Source of the DNA: Syncephalis fuscata
Lineage: Eukaryota > Zoopagomycota > Zoopagomycetes > Zoopagales > Piptocephalidaceae
NCBI GenBank assembly: GCA_025786725.1
Contig: JAHLTZ010000052.1
Location: 46,035 to 110,034, forward strand
Direction: 5' to 3'
Length of the DNA: 64,000 bases
Shown piece by piece: positions 24,598-38,500 of the stretch (position 1 is the first letter of the stretch; every line of letters begins with the position of its first letter). Position numbers and translations under genes: made by a program. Below the pieces are notes generated by a model that saw only the letters and a program-made list of their open reading frames with translations, did not search any database and was not told the DNA's origin.

Positions 24598-25301
24598 TAA
24601 TCTAGATATACTCAAGTTGATGCTATGTGCACTTATTATGAGACACCCGTGTTACTTATAGAATTTGATGAACAGAAAACATTTCTTTACAGGTAATTAA
24701 CTATAGTGTATATATATATATATGTGTGTGTATAGTGTTTCTTTTTTAACTTTATGTATTAGGCAATTCAAGATATTGGTTCAGATATTTCTATTCAAGA
24801 TATCACATCAAAGTTGGCCCTCTTATCTATTACTTTTCCTAAATTACGTACTATTTGGTCGTCTAGTACTTATGCCACAGCCGATATATTTGCTGATCTA
24901 AAAGTAAGTGTTATAACCATTGTTCATTTACTATATAGTAATGGCCGTAATGGATATGGTAATTATTAGAAAAATCATCTTGAACCGAATGCCGATGAAG
25001 CAGCAATGATGGAGCGAGTGATCGAGAAGATGCACAAATCTATATGAACTTAACCTGTCAAGTAAGCTATACTGTGGATCGATAATCAATTATTACAATT
25101 AGTATTAATAATAGAGTCGATGGATGATAGGAATTGCTACAAAGCTTACCCGGTGTTACATCGGCCAATTATCGATTACTAGCCCGTAAAGTGGGTAATT
25201 TGAAGGAACTAGCCACACTATCACAAGAAGCCATAGCCGATATTATTGGCGAGAATGGTGCACGTCAATTATATAGATTTATACATAGTGATTCATCCTA
25301 A
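21546..25301 (+). CDS. XPF/RAD1: XPF/Rad1 structure-specific endonuclease catalytic subunit, multi-exon
   Basis: Catalytic partner of ERCC1/Rad10 that cuts 5' of lesions in nucleotide-excision and interstrand-crosslink repair. It begins [20 protein letters not shown]; the helicase-like N-terminal part continues with [14 protein letters not shown] and [21 protein letters not shown] and EEQPKWALL are family blocks of the middle region, and [17 protein letters not shown] and [20 protein letters not shown] precede the nuclease. The nuclease domain is complete: [33 protein letters not shown] (the GDYxL...ERKxxxD signature), and [13 protein letters not shown]. The C-terminal helix-hairpin-helix exon reads [20 protein letters not shown]...[18 protein letters not shown]. 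Between the nuclease and the HhH exon the frame meets a TGA at 25045-25047; one extra base would rejoin [13 protein letters not shown], so this looks like a single-base error or lesion. About 15 exons; one intron holds an (AAT)n tract. Converges on USO1. Confidence 0.95.
22478..22537. repeat. AT/TATG-rich microsatellite in an XPF intron
   Basis: ATATATATATTT followed by TATG/TATA alternation in the intron between RRAHIA and LDVEQLTV. It makes the intron slightly longer than its neighbours. Confidence 0.6.
24563..24597. repeat. (AAT)n microsatellite in an XPF intron
   Basis: About 11 copies of AAT inside the intron that separates SSFQSGRL from YTQVDAM in the nuclease domain. Probably length-polymorphic. 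Confidence 0.8.
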
Positions 25302-25472
25302 GTAAATAATATTTGTAATCCATTGGATCAATTGAAATAGAACAGCTTTATAAGACCATTTTTATTCACATTGATAACTATTATTAAATATAATGTGGTT
25401 ATCATGATAGTTGTAACACACTAAACAGAAACAAACGTGTAGTGCTTAAAACATATACTATAATTATATTAG

Positions 25473-28400
25473 TTATGCCTCCTCTTCCTCTTCCTCTTCC
25501 TCTTCTTCATCTGAAGCAGGTATATCTTCACCTAGTTCTCGTAGGCGTATTTTCATCGTTTTAATCTTTTCATCTTGATCAGCTAGAAAGACGAGTAAAT
25601 CCTCTTGTTCCTTTTCTAAATCCTTGAATTTCTGTTCATTTTCCGTCTTTTGTTCCAACAGTTGTGCATTATCCAATTGTAACTGCTTCAACTGTTCTTG
25701 TAACTGTTTTGTTTCATCAGAAGTATCGGCAACCATTGTCGTAGCCTGAATGCCAGCAATCTTATTAAGTAATTAATGATAAAATAGTTAAATAGCACTA
25801 AAATTACCTGTTGTTGTTCATGTTGTTCCTTTTGCGTAATTAATTGCAGTTCCAATTCTTTAATACGCTGTTTTAATGTAACAATATCACCGCGTTGTTC
25901 ATCAATCGTTGTATTCAATTGACCTAAAAGGGCAATCGTTTCTTTACTATCACCGCCTTGTTGTTGTTGTTGTTGATTCTCTAATTGGTTAGGTTATATT
26001 AATGGTCATTATTCAATAGTATATATATTTCTATACGTACTATTTCTAGATGATCGTGGTGCGGATGGATCACTGGTTACTGAATGTAGAATAACATCTA
26101 TGTACAGTCATTATATTAGACTATGCTTATTCATACCATAAATAGTATTGCATACCATAATTGCCTCTGAAAAAGTGAACAAAAGCTGGATCTAGTAGAA
26201 TATCCTCACGTGGATTATCATGTTCCGTAATGGCCGGTATCTTGTAGAGTAAAGCATCCATATTAATAATACGCTATAATATACATGTATCTATCTAATA
26301 CATACCCATAATGTTCTAGGGGTTTCTTGGAACCTGCTCGTTTCTCTAAATCGAGTAATTCGACTGATAAATAGATCAAGACCAATACGACCAATTACAA
26401 TTGAATGTATATTTTGTCTATTCAACAGAATAAATATCCATAACTAATTTATATACAATTACCAGTAATTACCGTGGAAATGGTGATTGAGCATCATCGT
26501 CATACTCATAAATAATACCCAAAAGATACGCGGCCATTCCTTGAATGATTTCATTCATGCCAGTAGATTGGCTAATCCATTCAATCAACTATATTATATT
26601 ATTGCTTTTATTAATCTATCGTGTATTGATACTTGTAGAATAATTACCGATTGTAAATGTACACCTTCACTTAGGAATTGTGTTACGCTGGCTGGATGTT
26701 CATATAACCAAGTACATAATAGTGCCATAAGTGAGACAGGAATACGTAGATCGAGTCCATCTTGAATTGACATAATAACTGAATGCATAACAGAGTGCAT
26801 AAATGGTACTGGTTCTTCGCCTAATTCGATACAATATAATTAACAGTTTATCTTAACCGGCTATTATTAGTTATAATCGACAAACCTTGTTCTGTATCGC
26901 CTGAAGTCAAATTTAGAGCTGCTTGTTTTGCCCCATCATTGCTATCCAGTACACGGGACCAAATTAGTGCAGAGAACCATGCTACATATGGATCATTCTG
27001 TGACTTTTCCCAATCTGCTACTCCCATTACCAATATGTTGCCCACTGGATCTATAAATTATAATAAATACTCTATAAATAACTGTACACTAATAGATCGA
27101 TGGATATTTACCCTTTGGTGATCCAGGTGCTGGAATAAGCACATCACCCACTGCTTTCTGGCCCTCTTCATTCCTATTTAGATAGCACTATAATACATAT
27201 ATGATTAACTAGGAATCAATAGCTGGATAGTAAACCTACTTCAAATGCATAGGCAGCTGCCAATCGTGTACGGCAATCAACAAGTCCGGTCTGTCCAATG
27301 GCCGCAATAGCAAACATTTGGGCACCATAAGTAAGTGTATTGGTGGCATCACCACAAATCAATTTACAAAATGTTTCTCGATTCTGATCATTACCACGAA
27401 TGACATCACCAAGGGTGTAAAATGCCTTAATACGTTGTATATTGTAATTAATAATGATTTATTATAGTAACGTCTATTAAACATACCTCTGCACGTACAA
27501 GATCGGGTAAATCTTTAGCAAATGCCAATTGAGTAATGGACATTAAAACACCACATTGATGCATCATTTTCTAAATAAAATTAGATATTAATAATAGTGT
27601 AATATGAACTTACTTGATTTGTATTAACATTGGCGTTATTGCTATTAACAAGGATGCGTAACAGTGCAATAGCCATACTAATATTGATAGCCATTTGATT
27701 ATCCCAAGCCTCGGCTGGCATATTAGTGGGTATTTTCAACAACGAAGCGGCCTTTTGAATACCGCCCGTCTCTCGAAAATAATTCTATTAAGTAAATAAC
27801 AATGCAGATCAGTACTTTATATACACTACTCTAGTATAATAACTAACGCACTTGGTTGGATACATTATACCGTAACAAGTTGTGAACTAGTTGAAGACAA
27901 TCCTGTACAACAATACCACCTTGAATGCCACCCTCTTGCATGACAATGGCCAATAAACGATCAAATGCATTCTCAAATACAACAATTTTTTGAATATCGG
28001 CATTTACTTCTGTAAGAGCAATTAACAGTAAAAGTGCCTCTAAAACAGGTGGTGTTTAGTTAGTCAGTTATCTATTTATAGAATACTGTAGGCTAATTAC
28101 CATTGCGAATAACCTCTCGGTGTTCACCAAGCATATCCATTAAACGGGAAATGCCCATGGCTGAAGCGAGTACACATTCTTGAAGGCGTTCAGCTCGATT
28201 ATGCAATAGTGTGTTCAATAGTTGTAAAGATGTATAGCGCACATAAAAGTCGTTGTCTTGTAGTGCATCCAATACAGCGCCTATACTTGATATATCCTAT
28301 TTAATAAATGAGATTAGATCTATACAATATATTCGATAGGCGTAATCGTAATCATACCTTTACAATTTCATCGGTAAATGATATTGATAGATCTGGTGGA

Positions 28401-28902
28401 TTATCCTTTAAATGATTATATTTATGTTATATTATATATATATATTATTTATAGTCTAATTAATTATAATGTCAATAGTAGCCTACCGATGGACTAGATA
28501 AACACAAGTTATAGAGTGTTTCTACCAATGCTCTGGTAAGTTCTACATCGACTTGTTCACTCTTTAGTGTTTCAATTAAGTGCGGAAGTGCTTTGCCTCC
28601 AACATCCTATTTATTCGACTTATTAGTTAGTATTGTATAGATAGTATGCCATTAATGGTGGATATTGACCAACGACTCAAGGTAGGTTGGTACTTGTAAA
28701 GTATAGTCATTGATGGCAGCTATAGAACTTACAGCTTTGTATTCACGCGATAATCCTTGAGACTTAGTACGGCTGCCCTGCGGTCTTCTAAAAGTGTTGC
28801 GGTAGCTAAACGGTCACACAGCTTGTTAATAGTATCGTCGGCCGTCTGTGGCTGATGATAGTCGCCACGAAGAGCCTCCAATCCTTTAGAAAAGAAATCC
28901 AT
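25473..28902 (-). CDS. USO1: USO1/p115 vesicle tethering factor, multi-exon
   Basis: Golgi tether that captures ER-derived COPII vesicles downstream of Rab1/Ypt1. It starts MDFFSKGLEALRGDYHQPQT, followed by INKLCDRLATATLLEDRRAA and LSLKGLSREYK, which matches the start of the p115 head. A long series of exons encodes the armadillo-like head (for example GGKALPHLIETLKSEQVDVE and LVETLYNLCLSS). The last exons form a coiled coil: GDIVTLKQRIKELELQLITQ, LQEQLKQLQLDNAQLLEQK, then KDLEKEQEDLLVFLADQDEK, the conserved p115 C-terminal block. The protein ends in a polyglutamate tail after DIPASD, the acidic tail typical of the family. The coiled coil is much shorter than in S. cerevisiae Uso1 and closer to animal p115. 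Head-to-head with FANCD2, with about 490 bp between the two starts; tail-to-tail with XPF. Confidence 0.95.
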
Positions 28903-29390
28903 CGATTATTATTGCCAAATAATACTAAGAATACTGTTGTTAGAAACAACAGGCTACTAGTACAGTTAGATTGATGAATAGACGAGAACAAGAACGAGAA
29001 GTAGATTGAAAGAGAAAGATGAATTGGTGTGTGCGTGTGTGTGTGTTTATGTAAAGTGCCAGTTATTCTGCCACGTCAATTATAAAAGGTCACCTGACTT
29101 TATATTAGTATGACAACAAGTTGAATGAATAGTAATAATATAACAGTCAGATAGAAGTCATTAAATAGTGTACTAATATTTAATTAAATATATAATAGAT
29201 TTAGTATGATATGCGTACATAATCAGTAGTTAAATGTTAAATGGCGGGTCTATTAAAGCGGTAACCGGTTAAAGTGGTGTGGTGTATTTTACGCGATTTT
29301 TAATTTGATTTAAAGGCGCGCTTAACTTTCGTTATTCAATTGTTCTCTTTCTTTCTTTCCTTTTTATTAGCACTCAATTTATATGTCACA
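28903..29390. promoter_or_regulatory. Shared intergenic region between divergent USO1 and FANCD2
   Basis: About 490 bp separates the two starts, so both promoters must lie here. It holds a short (TG)n tract at about 29033-29047, AT-rich sequence at 29100-29260, and pyrimidine-rich sequence (CTTTCTTTCCTTTT at about 29349-29365) just before the FANCD2 start. No defined binding site can be named. Confidence 0.5.
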
Positions 29391-32300
29391 ATGCCGGAAA
29401 CTAAGACACCAAAGAAACCAAATACGCGAATACTGAATCTATACTAAAAGATAAAGATTACTCTTTTAAAGCCTTATTGGTGGCCCTGAACTTGACACGA
29501 CAGACCACCGATACTCGTTCTAAACAGCATACACGTACCTACTTTTATGTTCATCCAGGTAACTACTATAGCTTGTACTAGCATAGAATAGCGTACCATT
29601 TGCTAATTACTGCGTATTAGATCCCTTATTGCTTCGACAGCTTGTAGTACAGTACTTTGCAGGGATTACAGAAGACGATGCAGTAGAATTTATAGCTCAA
29701 CTTAATTCATACGTTGAAGCTACTTGTGATGATGATGAAGATATTAGTACAAAGCCTATTGATGCTAGTATTGATTCTGTTAAACTTCATGAACTACTAG
29801 TGCCAATTCGTACAGCTATTACTTCAGAGATGCCAATGGATACCAATGCATCATAGTAAGCTATAATGCTATCTATTAATACAAATAGTTAAATAATTGA
29901 CTATTTATAATATTTATTATAGTACCATGCCATTATCGGAAGATAGTATTATTCGGCTATTACTGCGCATTAATCTATTACAGCCATATCTAATTGATTG
30001 GTTGTTGGAGACACTGTTAATTGACTCCTCTTCTAGTACAGAACAGCAAAGTATGCCCGATACAACTGCAAAGACGACAACGTCTATATTACCGTAAGCA
30101 TTACCAATAATATATAGCTTGTATTAATGCTATTGTAGTATGGATATGGCACATTTATCAGGCATCGTTTTAAGACAACTACGCTGGCTTGAAAATATGG
30201 TAGATTTAGAAAGACTTGCTAATAAAATGGCTGAAGTAAGTTAGTAATGATAGCTAATTGATTAGCTAGTATAACATTGAATATAGACCCTTCAAATGGC
30301 CCCAGTAACAGTTCAGCGTGATATTATTACCTGTATTCCAGAAATATTTGGATCAATTGTACCACAGGTAATTACACCAATAGCATATCAATAGAATTAA
30401 TTGATTATGTTATACTATTAGACACTGGTTGATGAACTTTTACAATTAGTTCATGATCATTCAGATCTTACCGTGGCTGCTGTTGATACACTAGGTGAAT
30501 TGGATCTTTCGGAAGATATACGAGTAAGACTATGGATGCTAACTGTCATTAGACGATATAACTGGTGCTAACACTTTTATCTAATTGGATATGAATAGGT
30601 ACGGCTTTGTGAGGATATATGTGCTTTATTACGATATGCAAATGCCGAGGATATTCCAGCATTACTTCGATTCATTCTTTCTACAACCACACCTGCTAAT
30701 ATCAATCATGTAATATCTAAATAATAGTAATAATGGCATAATAGATACCACTATATACACGATAAGGGCAATATTTATACTAATCACGTTATAATAGGTA
30801 ATTATACAAATACGTAACGGTATTGATTTACGTACTCTGGCTGGACTACGTAAACGTCATCCGTTAAATACTACGACAACAGATACACCAACATCGCATA
30901 AAACAGTATCTGCATTAGTATTACTATTACTAGGTAAGCGTGTATCTATTTTATAATTTATACCAATATTCTATTTAATTAGAAACGATACGCCATTATT
31001 TAAGAAGACATGGATTTATAGCAGATGCATGGTTATATGTAGTACAACAAACAAATGAAGAGGTATTTATTTAAATAGACTGATTACTTAATCAGCTAAT
31101 TGATTGATAGCAAGCAACATTACTTGATATAATTATTTGTTATTTACTTCAATCAAATCGATCTAAAAAGATAGAATTACTATTTAGACGTAAAGTTCTA
31201 TCAAATGCATTCAATCCAACTTTACTTCAGAAAGTATTATAAATTGTGTATCTAGTGATAATGAAGGGTAGTTAATAGAGCTATACATCTACTGAATAAT
31301 AGTGTCTAATGGCCATTTATATAATAGACAATTTACAAGTATATTGTCAATGGCGGATGGACTGTTACATAAATTGCCATCATCACTAAATGATTTGAAT
31401 ATTATATCAAAAGCGGTCATATCAATGTATGAAAGTTTATTTGATGTAGCTGATCAATACCATCGACAGGTAATATTATATTAATGCTATATCAACATTA
31501 TATTAATAGTTATACTAATGACACTTATAGGAAGTTGTCGTTAATCTAGTAATGCATGTGGGTAGTGGCACTATATCCTTTATATTACGCATTATAGTAT
31601 ACTTTTAATTTTGTATTATATCTTTAATAGTTAATTACGCAGCTGAAGTGGAGCAAGCACTGCTTATTATACATCATCTATGTAAAACACGGCCATTATT
31701 AATCCGCCCATTTTCCGTATTTATCAAGAGTACACTAGATCATATTGATCAATTTGATATATCACTTGTACGCTTTATATACACATCACTTTGTGAACTG
31801 GTCGTGGTAAGTAGTTTAACATATTATATAGTTATATTTATAATATATTATATTTAGATTGATGCAATTCAATGATGAAGATGCTCTACTAAGTGAAATG
31901 AATATGCTTATTAGAAAACAGCTAGTATCGCCTGTAGAATCATACAGATATGTGGGAATTCTCGGTGTTATTGTATTAGTAGATTATTTGAATCGATGGG
32001 CACAACTACCAGATACTGCATCTACTAGTCGTCAATCAGGTAATTATAGGCTATATATACATATATAATGGCTATTTGTTATTAATAACTAAATAATGAT
32101 AGAGTCTGAAACAACGACAGCTATAGAACAGCATCCATGGCTTAAACGGGCTATTGTTTTATTGGAACATGCCATTAATGCTAGTCGTACTTTACCCGTA
32201 AGTTTAACATTATATACTATATATTTAATATTGAACTGAATCCATTAGAAAATGCAAACTCATTTATATGATGAATTATCCATACTTGTACTAGACCAGA

Positions 32301-35300
32301 CATTAGATCATCGACTAATTAGCTGGATTTATCGTCGAGTAGCAGAACAATTTCCACTGCAATTTATGTTATCTACACTAGAAGTTGAACAAAGTCAAAT
32401 GAGTGTAGCAAGTCAGAGATCATTATTATCGATGTATTCTCCTATTCTACAGTCTGAAGTGTGGATGAATCATGATGGAGAGGTAATAGAGCTAATGACT
32501 ATTATAATCTATAGCTTATCTAATGCGTGCTATTAGACATCAGATGCGGTTATTAATATTTATTTGCTATCGATTGAATCATATCGACATCAAATGAAGA
32601 AGAGTTCATTCGCACCAGCTTGTGCTTTATTCAATCTACTGCAATGTTGTGTTAAACGTCTCAATAACAATTCATTAGAAGAGATTGATGCTCTGCTAGG
32701 CTGTGGTCTAGGTTTAATGGATAGAAGTGAATTAATGGTAAGAGCCTAGTGACGATTAGTAATGAAAAGTCTAATTACTTTAATTAATAGGTCATTAAAG
32801 ATAAAATGCCACAAGATGATCAAAGTGTTGCGGTATTATGTTTGATTTACGCTTTAAATTGGTATGTAAAGCGTTTATTTAATATTATTAATACTTATGG
32901 GTTAAAGGGTCCGAGAATTATTGAATGCTTATAGTGACCAAGTGACCCTGCCAGAAACTCAACTCAAATGTTTATTACGACTTGAAGACGCTATATTACT
33001 TGAAAAGATTGTAGTTGAACTAATACCTACAACACATATTCCACTACAACTAGTAGAGGCAATGATGATGACTATGAGTTCAATGCGATATACGCAACTC
33101 AAACTATCAGGCACAATAGAGACACTGTTAAAGTCTAAAGATATTCTACGACCATTACGGGTAAGTTGATCGTTAATAGAATACTATTATATTAATTAGA
33201 GGTTAGATGGATGTATTTAAACTGTTAACACATCCATTAATTGTTGATCAATCAATGGAAATGGAAACAACAAATAATGCATCAGGCAAATCAATCATAA
33301 TAGAAAACAGATTAAATGTAAGTGTATAACTGGCCATCAGATTAATTACTAATTAGATTGTTTAAATAAAAGTTAAATGGATTAAATTATTTACTTGATG
33401 ATTTAAAGATTAAGCTATCTAAACAAGACTGCTTTTTATCAATAATCACTACAACAACAGCAAATCTAATTGAATCCAATTCTAAAAATGAAACAAATGA
33501 AAAAAACTATGATACAGTAAGTTATATTTGCTATATAGACCATTAGTATCAATATTGAACATGCTCATATATAGATTTATCGTATTCTTGTTGATCTACA
33601 ACGACATATGCGCACTATTACAGGCCAGCTATCTCAAGTAAGATAATAATGTAAATGTAAATATAAATAGTTAACTATAACATTAAACTAAAGTCTATAA
33701 CATCTTCTATGGATACTGATCAACGTAAGTAATACACTATTAATCTATAATAGTATACTATCTAGCTTACTATATCTTATTATTAGAGAAATCATTAGCA
33801 TCTTGTTTATTTAAACTGTTAAAGATATGGCAACAAATACTACTTTACAAAGAGCATTTATCAGCACAAGCATTAAAGGTAAGTAACCACTTTAATTAAC
33901 TACCCACTCATCTATTTGTATAGAGTTTTCTGTATTTATTAGTTGTCGAATCAATTGATAAAGATATGAAAGTGTGGCTCAATTTAAGACATCAAAGTCT
34001 ATATCAGAATTGGTAGATGATGCATTTCAATGGGTACTTTCACTGCAATCATATGCATTTAATATAACGACAGCATGTGAATTACAACAACTACTTAAAT
34101 TGCTATCTCGACTATCTCAAAATAGTCTAACATATAAAATGCCACTATCAGAAACAGCCAATTCACATCTTAAACAAGCATGGCCAATAGAAGAAGATAC
34201 AATTATGGTAAATAAAAACAAATATACTATAATAGTGTATTAATCACCATTATACTTATAGCATCAGAGTATCGGTCTATTGTTACAAGATCAACTGCAA
34301 TATCATACAGATCCTACAGCCATTTTAATGAATTATGCTACTGCAGCCTATCCATTATTACTAGATAGTACAAAGGCTGTAGATGACAGTCAAATGGAAA
34401 CAGATGAATATCCACTATTAACACATAGTACATTTCCATTATTCTACAAGGTACATGCTATTACTATAGCTATCATAGTTTATTAATACAACTGAATAGA
34501 CAACATTTACCGTGACTATTAAACTACTTACGCAATTTAATCCTATGAGTTATGATACAGATACGCAAGAAGAAGCAATTATCCATCTAAACAAACTACT
34601 GACTCTATGGCGTAAACATGCAGACATTATGCAACACACAACATCACGCCATCTTATTAGAGTAACCCTTCAGTGTAGCAAACAATTTATGGATCAGTTT
34701 ATAAAATGTGGTCTACCCGTTCTAGATGCACAATTCCGTACTTTTCCCGATCAAGTAGTCGCAGCCCTTAAAACAATGCAACAAGCCACTCGACTACTTC
34801 AGGTAACAAACTAAACTATCGGTTATTACTATTAGATATTTAACATGCCGCCTATTAGACAATGTGCAATGAATTAAAGGCGTGTAGAGATACTTCATTG
34901 GCATCTCAAGTACCAGGTATCAAGAAATTACTCGAAACTATTCTATTTAAAGTCAAGGCAATGCATGATCATCATAATGTACTCGGTGCATTCTGGTTAG
35001 GCAATTTAAAGCATCGTAACATGGCTGGTGAAGAGATATCATCTCAAATGCCTGCTGAAGAAAGAAATATGATAAGTGAAGAGGAGGAAGTGGAGGAAGT
35101 GGAGGAAGTGGAGGAAGAAGCGGTAGGTTACTATAACAGCAATGCTTATACTCATACTCATACTTGATACTATAGATACCGAACAAAAGAATGAAAATAT
35201 CTAAACGTTGTCGACGTCCTTCACCAGTAATAGAATCTAATCTATCAAGTACATTGATTAGAGATTCTGATGAAGAAATTAGCCAGTCTAACACCGAAGA

Positions 35301-35319
35301 TGAATCTACATCCAATTAA
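29391..35319 (+). CDS. FANCD2: FANCD2, Fanconi anemia ID-complex subunit, multi-exon
   Basis: DNA clamp subunit that with FANCI marks and holds stalled forks and interstrand crosslinks. About 30 small exons encode an alpha-solenoid. Family blocks in order: LSGIVLRQLRWLENMVDLER, APVTVQRDIITCIPEIFGS, DEDALLSEMNMLIRKQLVSP with YRYVGILGVIVLVDYL, NNNSLEEIDALLGCGLGLMD, QCSKQFMDQFIKCGLPVLDA, and GAFWLGNLKHRNMAGEEISS, which matches the highly conserved near-C-terminal AFWLGNLKNRDLxGEEI motif. The tail is acidic (EEEVEEVEEVEEEA) and then basic (MKISKRCRRP), as in animal FANCD2. The ATG at 29391 begins MPETKTPKKPNTR but meets a stop at 29445; one extra base near 29425 would join it to ESILKDKDYSFKALLVALNL, so the 5' end needs checking. 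At the usual mono-ubiquitination position (exon 31632-31808) the residue appears to be Arg. Tandem with the VPS9 gene downstream. Confidence 0.95.
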
Positions 35320-35527
35320 ACAAATATAATTCGTAATAAATTATGTATTTTCAAATAAATTGAATAATTAAATTAATCACGTGTCATTTCCATATTATGA
35401 GTCAATTAAAGGTGTGACCATTAGTGTGATTAATACGCACTATTTACAAGTTGCCTGTCAATGTGCATCGCTTTTTACTCGAATCCGTTTTACTGTTACT
35501 TTTACGGTCACTGTTACTACTATTACA

Positions 35528-38500
35528 ATGTCAATGAGTCGAACCAATAGTACAGATGGTGCAAGTAGCACGTTAATTGACCATCCACTATGTTCTGAAG
35601 CATTACAAGCCATTGAACAAGAAAATGAAGAAAAAGCATTACAAAAGGAATTTTTGCTTAATGTACAAGATGACATAACTGCTAAACCAAAACAACAACA
35701 AGTTACAGCTAGTGCAATCTATACTGCTTCTACTGAATCAAAAGTAGAAACAACAGTAGCCACTACAGCTACTGTTACAACTGCGACTATCAACCATAGT
35801 TTACCACGTCGTCAACCGACCAATTCAGCCAAATCCTCTTGGTTACCGGTACGTCCATTCTCATTCTTTGCGTCAGAGCAAGATGATGCAGCAACACTGG
35901 CCGGTCAAAATACTATTGGTTACGCTTTATGGTCACGTCTATATGAACAACGTAAAGAAGATGCCGATCTATTGGCATTTCTACAATCAAGAAAGGTAGA
36001 TAGAAATAGAATAGAAATAGAATAGTAGAGAAATACTTGTTTATTTGTTTAAATAGGCTATTTTATTGTTACCTCAAGAAACAATTGAGGATGTGACAAA
36101 GATCGAGAGAACGACACTTATTGACCATATTCTAGTGCGACAAGCAGTGCCATCTGCTCAATTGACTGAATCAACTACCACCGATCAATTTAAATTAACT
36201 TCACTCAGTGGGCTTGAAGTAGCCATTGACAAGTAAGTGGCATCTTTTATGTATGTGTATGTACTCATTAGAGATTAGGAAGCAACATCTATTATGGCAG
36301 ATAACATCGCCAAATACTAATAGTAACAGCGTATCTGAAGATACAATTGAAATAGTCAATGATCATTTAGAGATTACATTACATAAACATTCAATTATTG
36401 GTGTGGTTATTACAACACCGTTAATTTCATTAAAAGGATTAACTATAAAATTACCCACCAGTAGTAATAGTGTGAATATAAATAGACAGCATTTATCAGT
36501 GACGTCATCGGATGCAACGCCGCCACCATCACCAGGATTTACGCATTTAATGGAATGGAAAGATATTATTAAATACTTGGATAGGTGTGTATTTGATTAG
36601 CTAGTTATTGATTAATTAACTAGTTGTTAATATAATCTAGTTTTGTATTGGAATTTGGTAAAACTTGTCGTAATGCGGATCCTATCAAGTCTGCCGATAC
36701 ATGTAGTGAAGAGTATCAACAGTTTATTGAACAAGTAAAGACGATGATTGAATCGGCCGATCATTTAGTCAAGGACTTGAACATGGACCAGGCACTTGAA
36801 TGGATGGAAGGCTATTTAACGATTGAACTATATCCATGGTAGTTAGATTTATTGGTGTAATTTATAGCTGACTAATAGAGGGCCGCATTGATATTAGTAT
36901 ATTTGGACCGAGTAACGATACACTGGATGATGAACGACTAGCATCTCGTTGTATGTCATTACATCTACTGCACGTAGGGCTTAAACAATTGGGACTGGCC
37001 GTGTCAGAAGCGGGTCAACAAATACTTGATCATATGGTTAATGAGGCGCGTATAGGTAAATCTATGTTAATAGTACGACCATTTAGATTAATAGGATGTC
37101 ATTTAATTTATTTAGTGTTGGAGCAAATGGATGTGAAGCAGTCGCCTATTGATAAATTAGAAGCAATTATTCAATTACACGAACTTATTGTTGGTAGGCT
37201 ATACTAAAAATTAGTATGGTTATTGTCATTGATTCATGGTGGTTGTAGGTCAATTAAATGGTGGAAAGCTTAAATTAACGATGTTGGCACCCACCTCAGC
37301 TGAATTTGATACAAAGGAATTGGCAGAGATGCCTGTATCATCATCGTCATCGTTATTAAAGAAGAAGAAGAAGAAGAAGAGTTCAGCTGGTTCACCTAAT
37401 GCCGATCAATTGTTTCCACTATTAATTTATATTATTATTAAAACAATGCCATCTCGACTTATATCTAACGTGAGGTAAGATTAATGGTCATTGTCGTGGT
37501 TGTAATGAATAGAATAGAGATTAATAGGAATGGATGTGAATTGTAGGTATATACAGCGATATCGACACCGTAATGCACTTAAGTCAAAGTACGCCTACTG
37601 TTTAACCAATATGGTAAATATCAAGTGGATTTAGTAGGTTTATACTAACTAGTGGTATGAGGGTAGTTTGCGGCTATTTCATTTTTAGAAGCAATTGATA
37701 TGAAGACATTAGGACTAGCACCCGTTACAGAATCATCGTAAGTATTAAATAGTTTATTAATAGTATGGTTTATTGATTGAGTATTAGATTGACGGTGGAC
37801 GTAGCAGCATCGAGTGAATTGAGTGCTGTTGAGAAGGATAAAGCTGTATCGGTATTTACATTACCTGCACTATCGATACCTGAAGCGTCACAGCCAGTAC
37901 TCATGGCGGCATTCCGTGGTGGTAGAGATGCCACAGTAGCAGTGGCCGATGGTGTTAATAAAGCCATTACCGGTGCCGTTGACATGTAAGTAACGAGATA
38001 AACATTAAACCTATTTATTTATAGTATGGTAGTGGATTTAGTGTATTTGGTCGTTTGTTGAATGCGCGTAGTGGTAGTACAACAACAGCAACAACATCTG
38101 TAACGGGTAAACCGCCCTCAATTAATGGTACAATATCAGATACAGCGAGTATTCAATCGGAAACGAGTCAAGCTAGAATAAGGTATAGTCAAATCAATAG
38201 ATTATAATTATAGTGTGTACGTGTCTATTTATACAACCATAATAATACTAGTAATAATGACCATGGTGGTGGTACGGAGGGTGCTAAAGAGGCGGCGAGT
38301 GAACTATCGCGTCAAATTGTACCGAAAGCATCAGCCAGTACTCTTGCTTCTCAGTATACTGTGGATCACGAGTCTACTGCAGCTACTGCTACTGCTACTG
38401 CTACAGTTAGTAATGATGGTGGTGCGAAGCGGACCGAGCCGGTAGAACTTGATTTATGCCAAGTACTACCACCTATTCACCGATTTGTCGACTGTACCAT

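Noticed and set aside
34953-35315. 120-codon minus-strand ORF under the FANCD2 3' end
   Set aside because: Antisense shadow of the acidic tail exons; the plus-strand reading has clear FANCD2 motifs.
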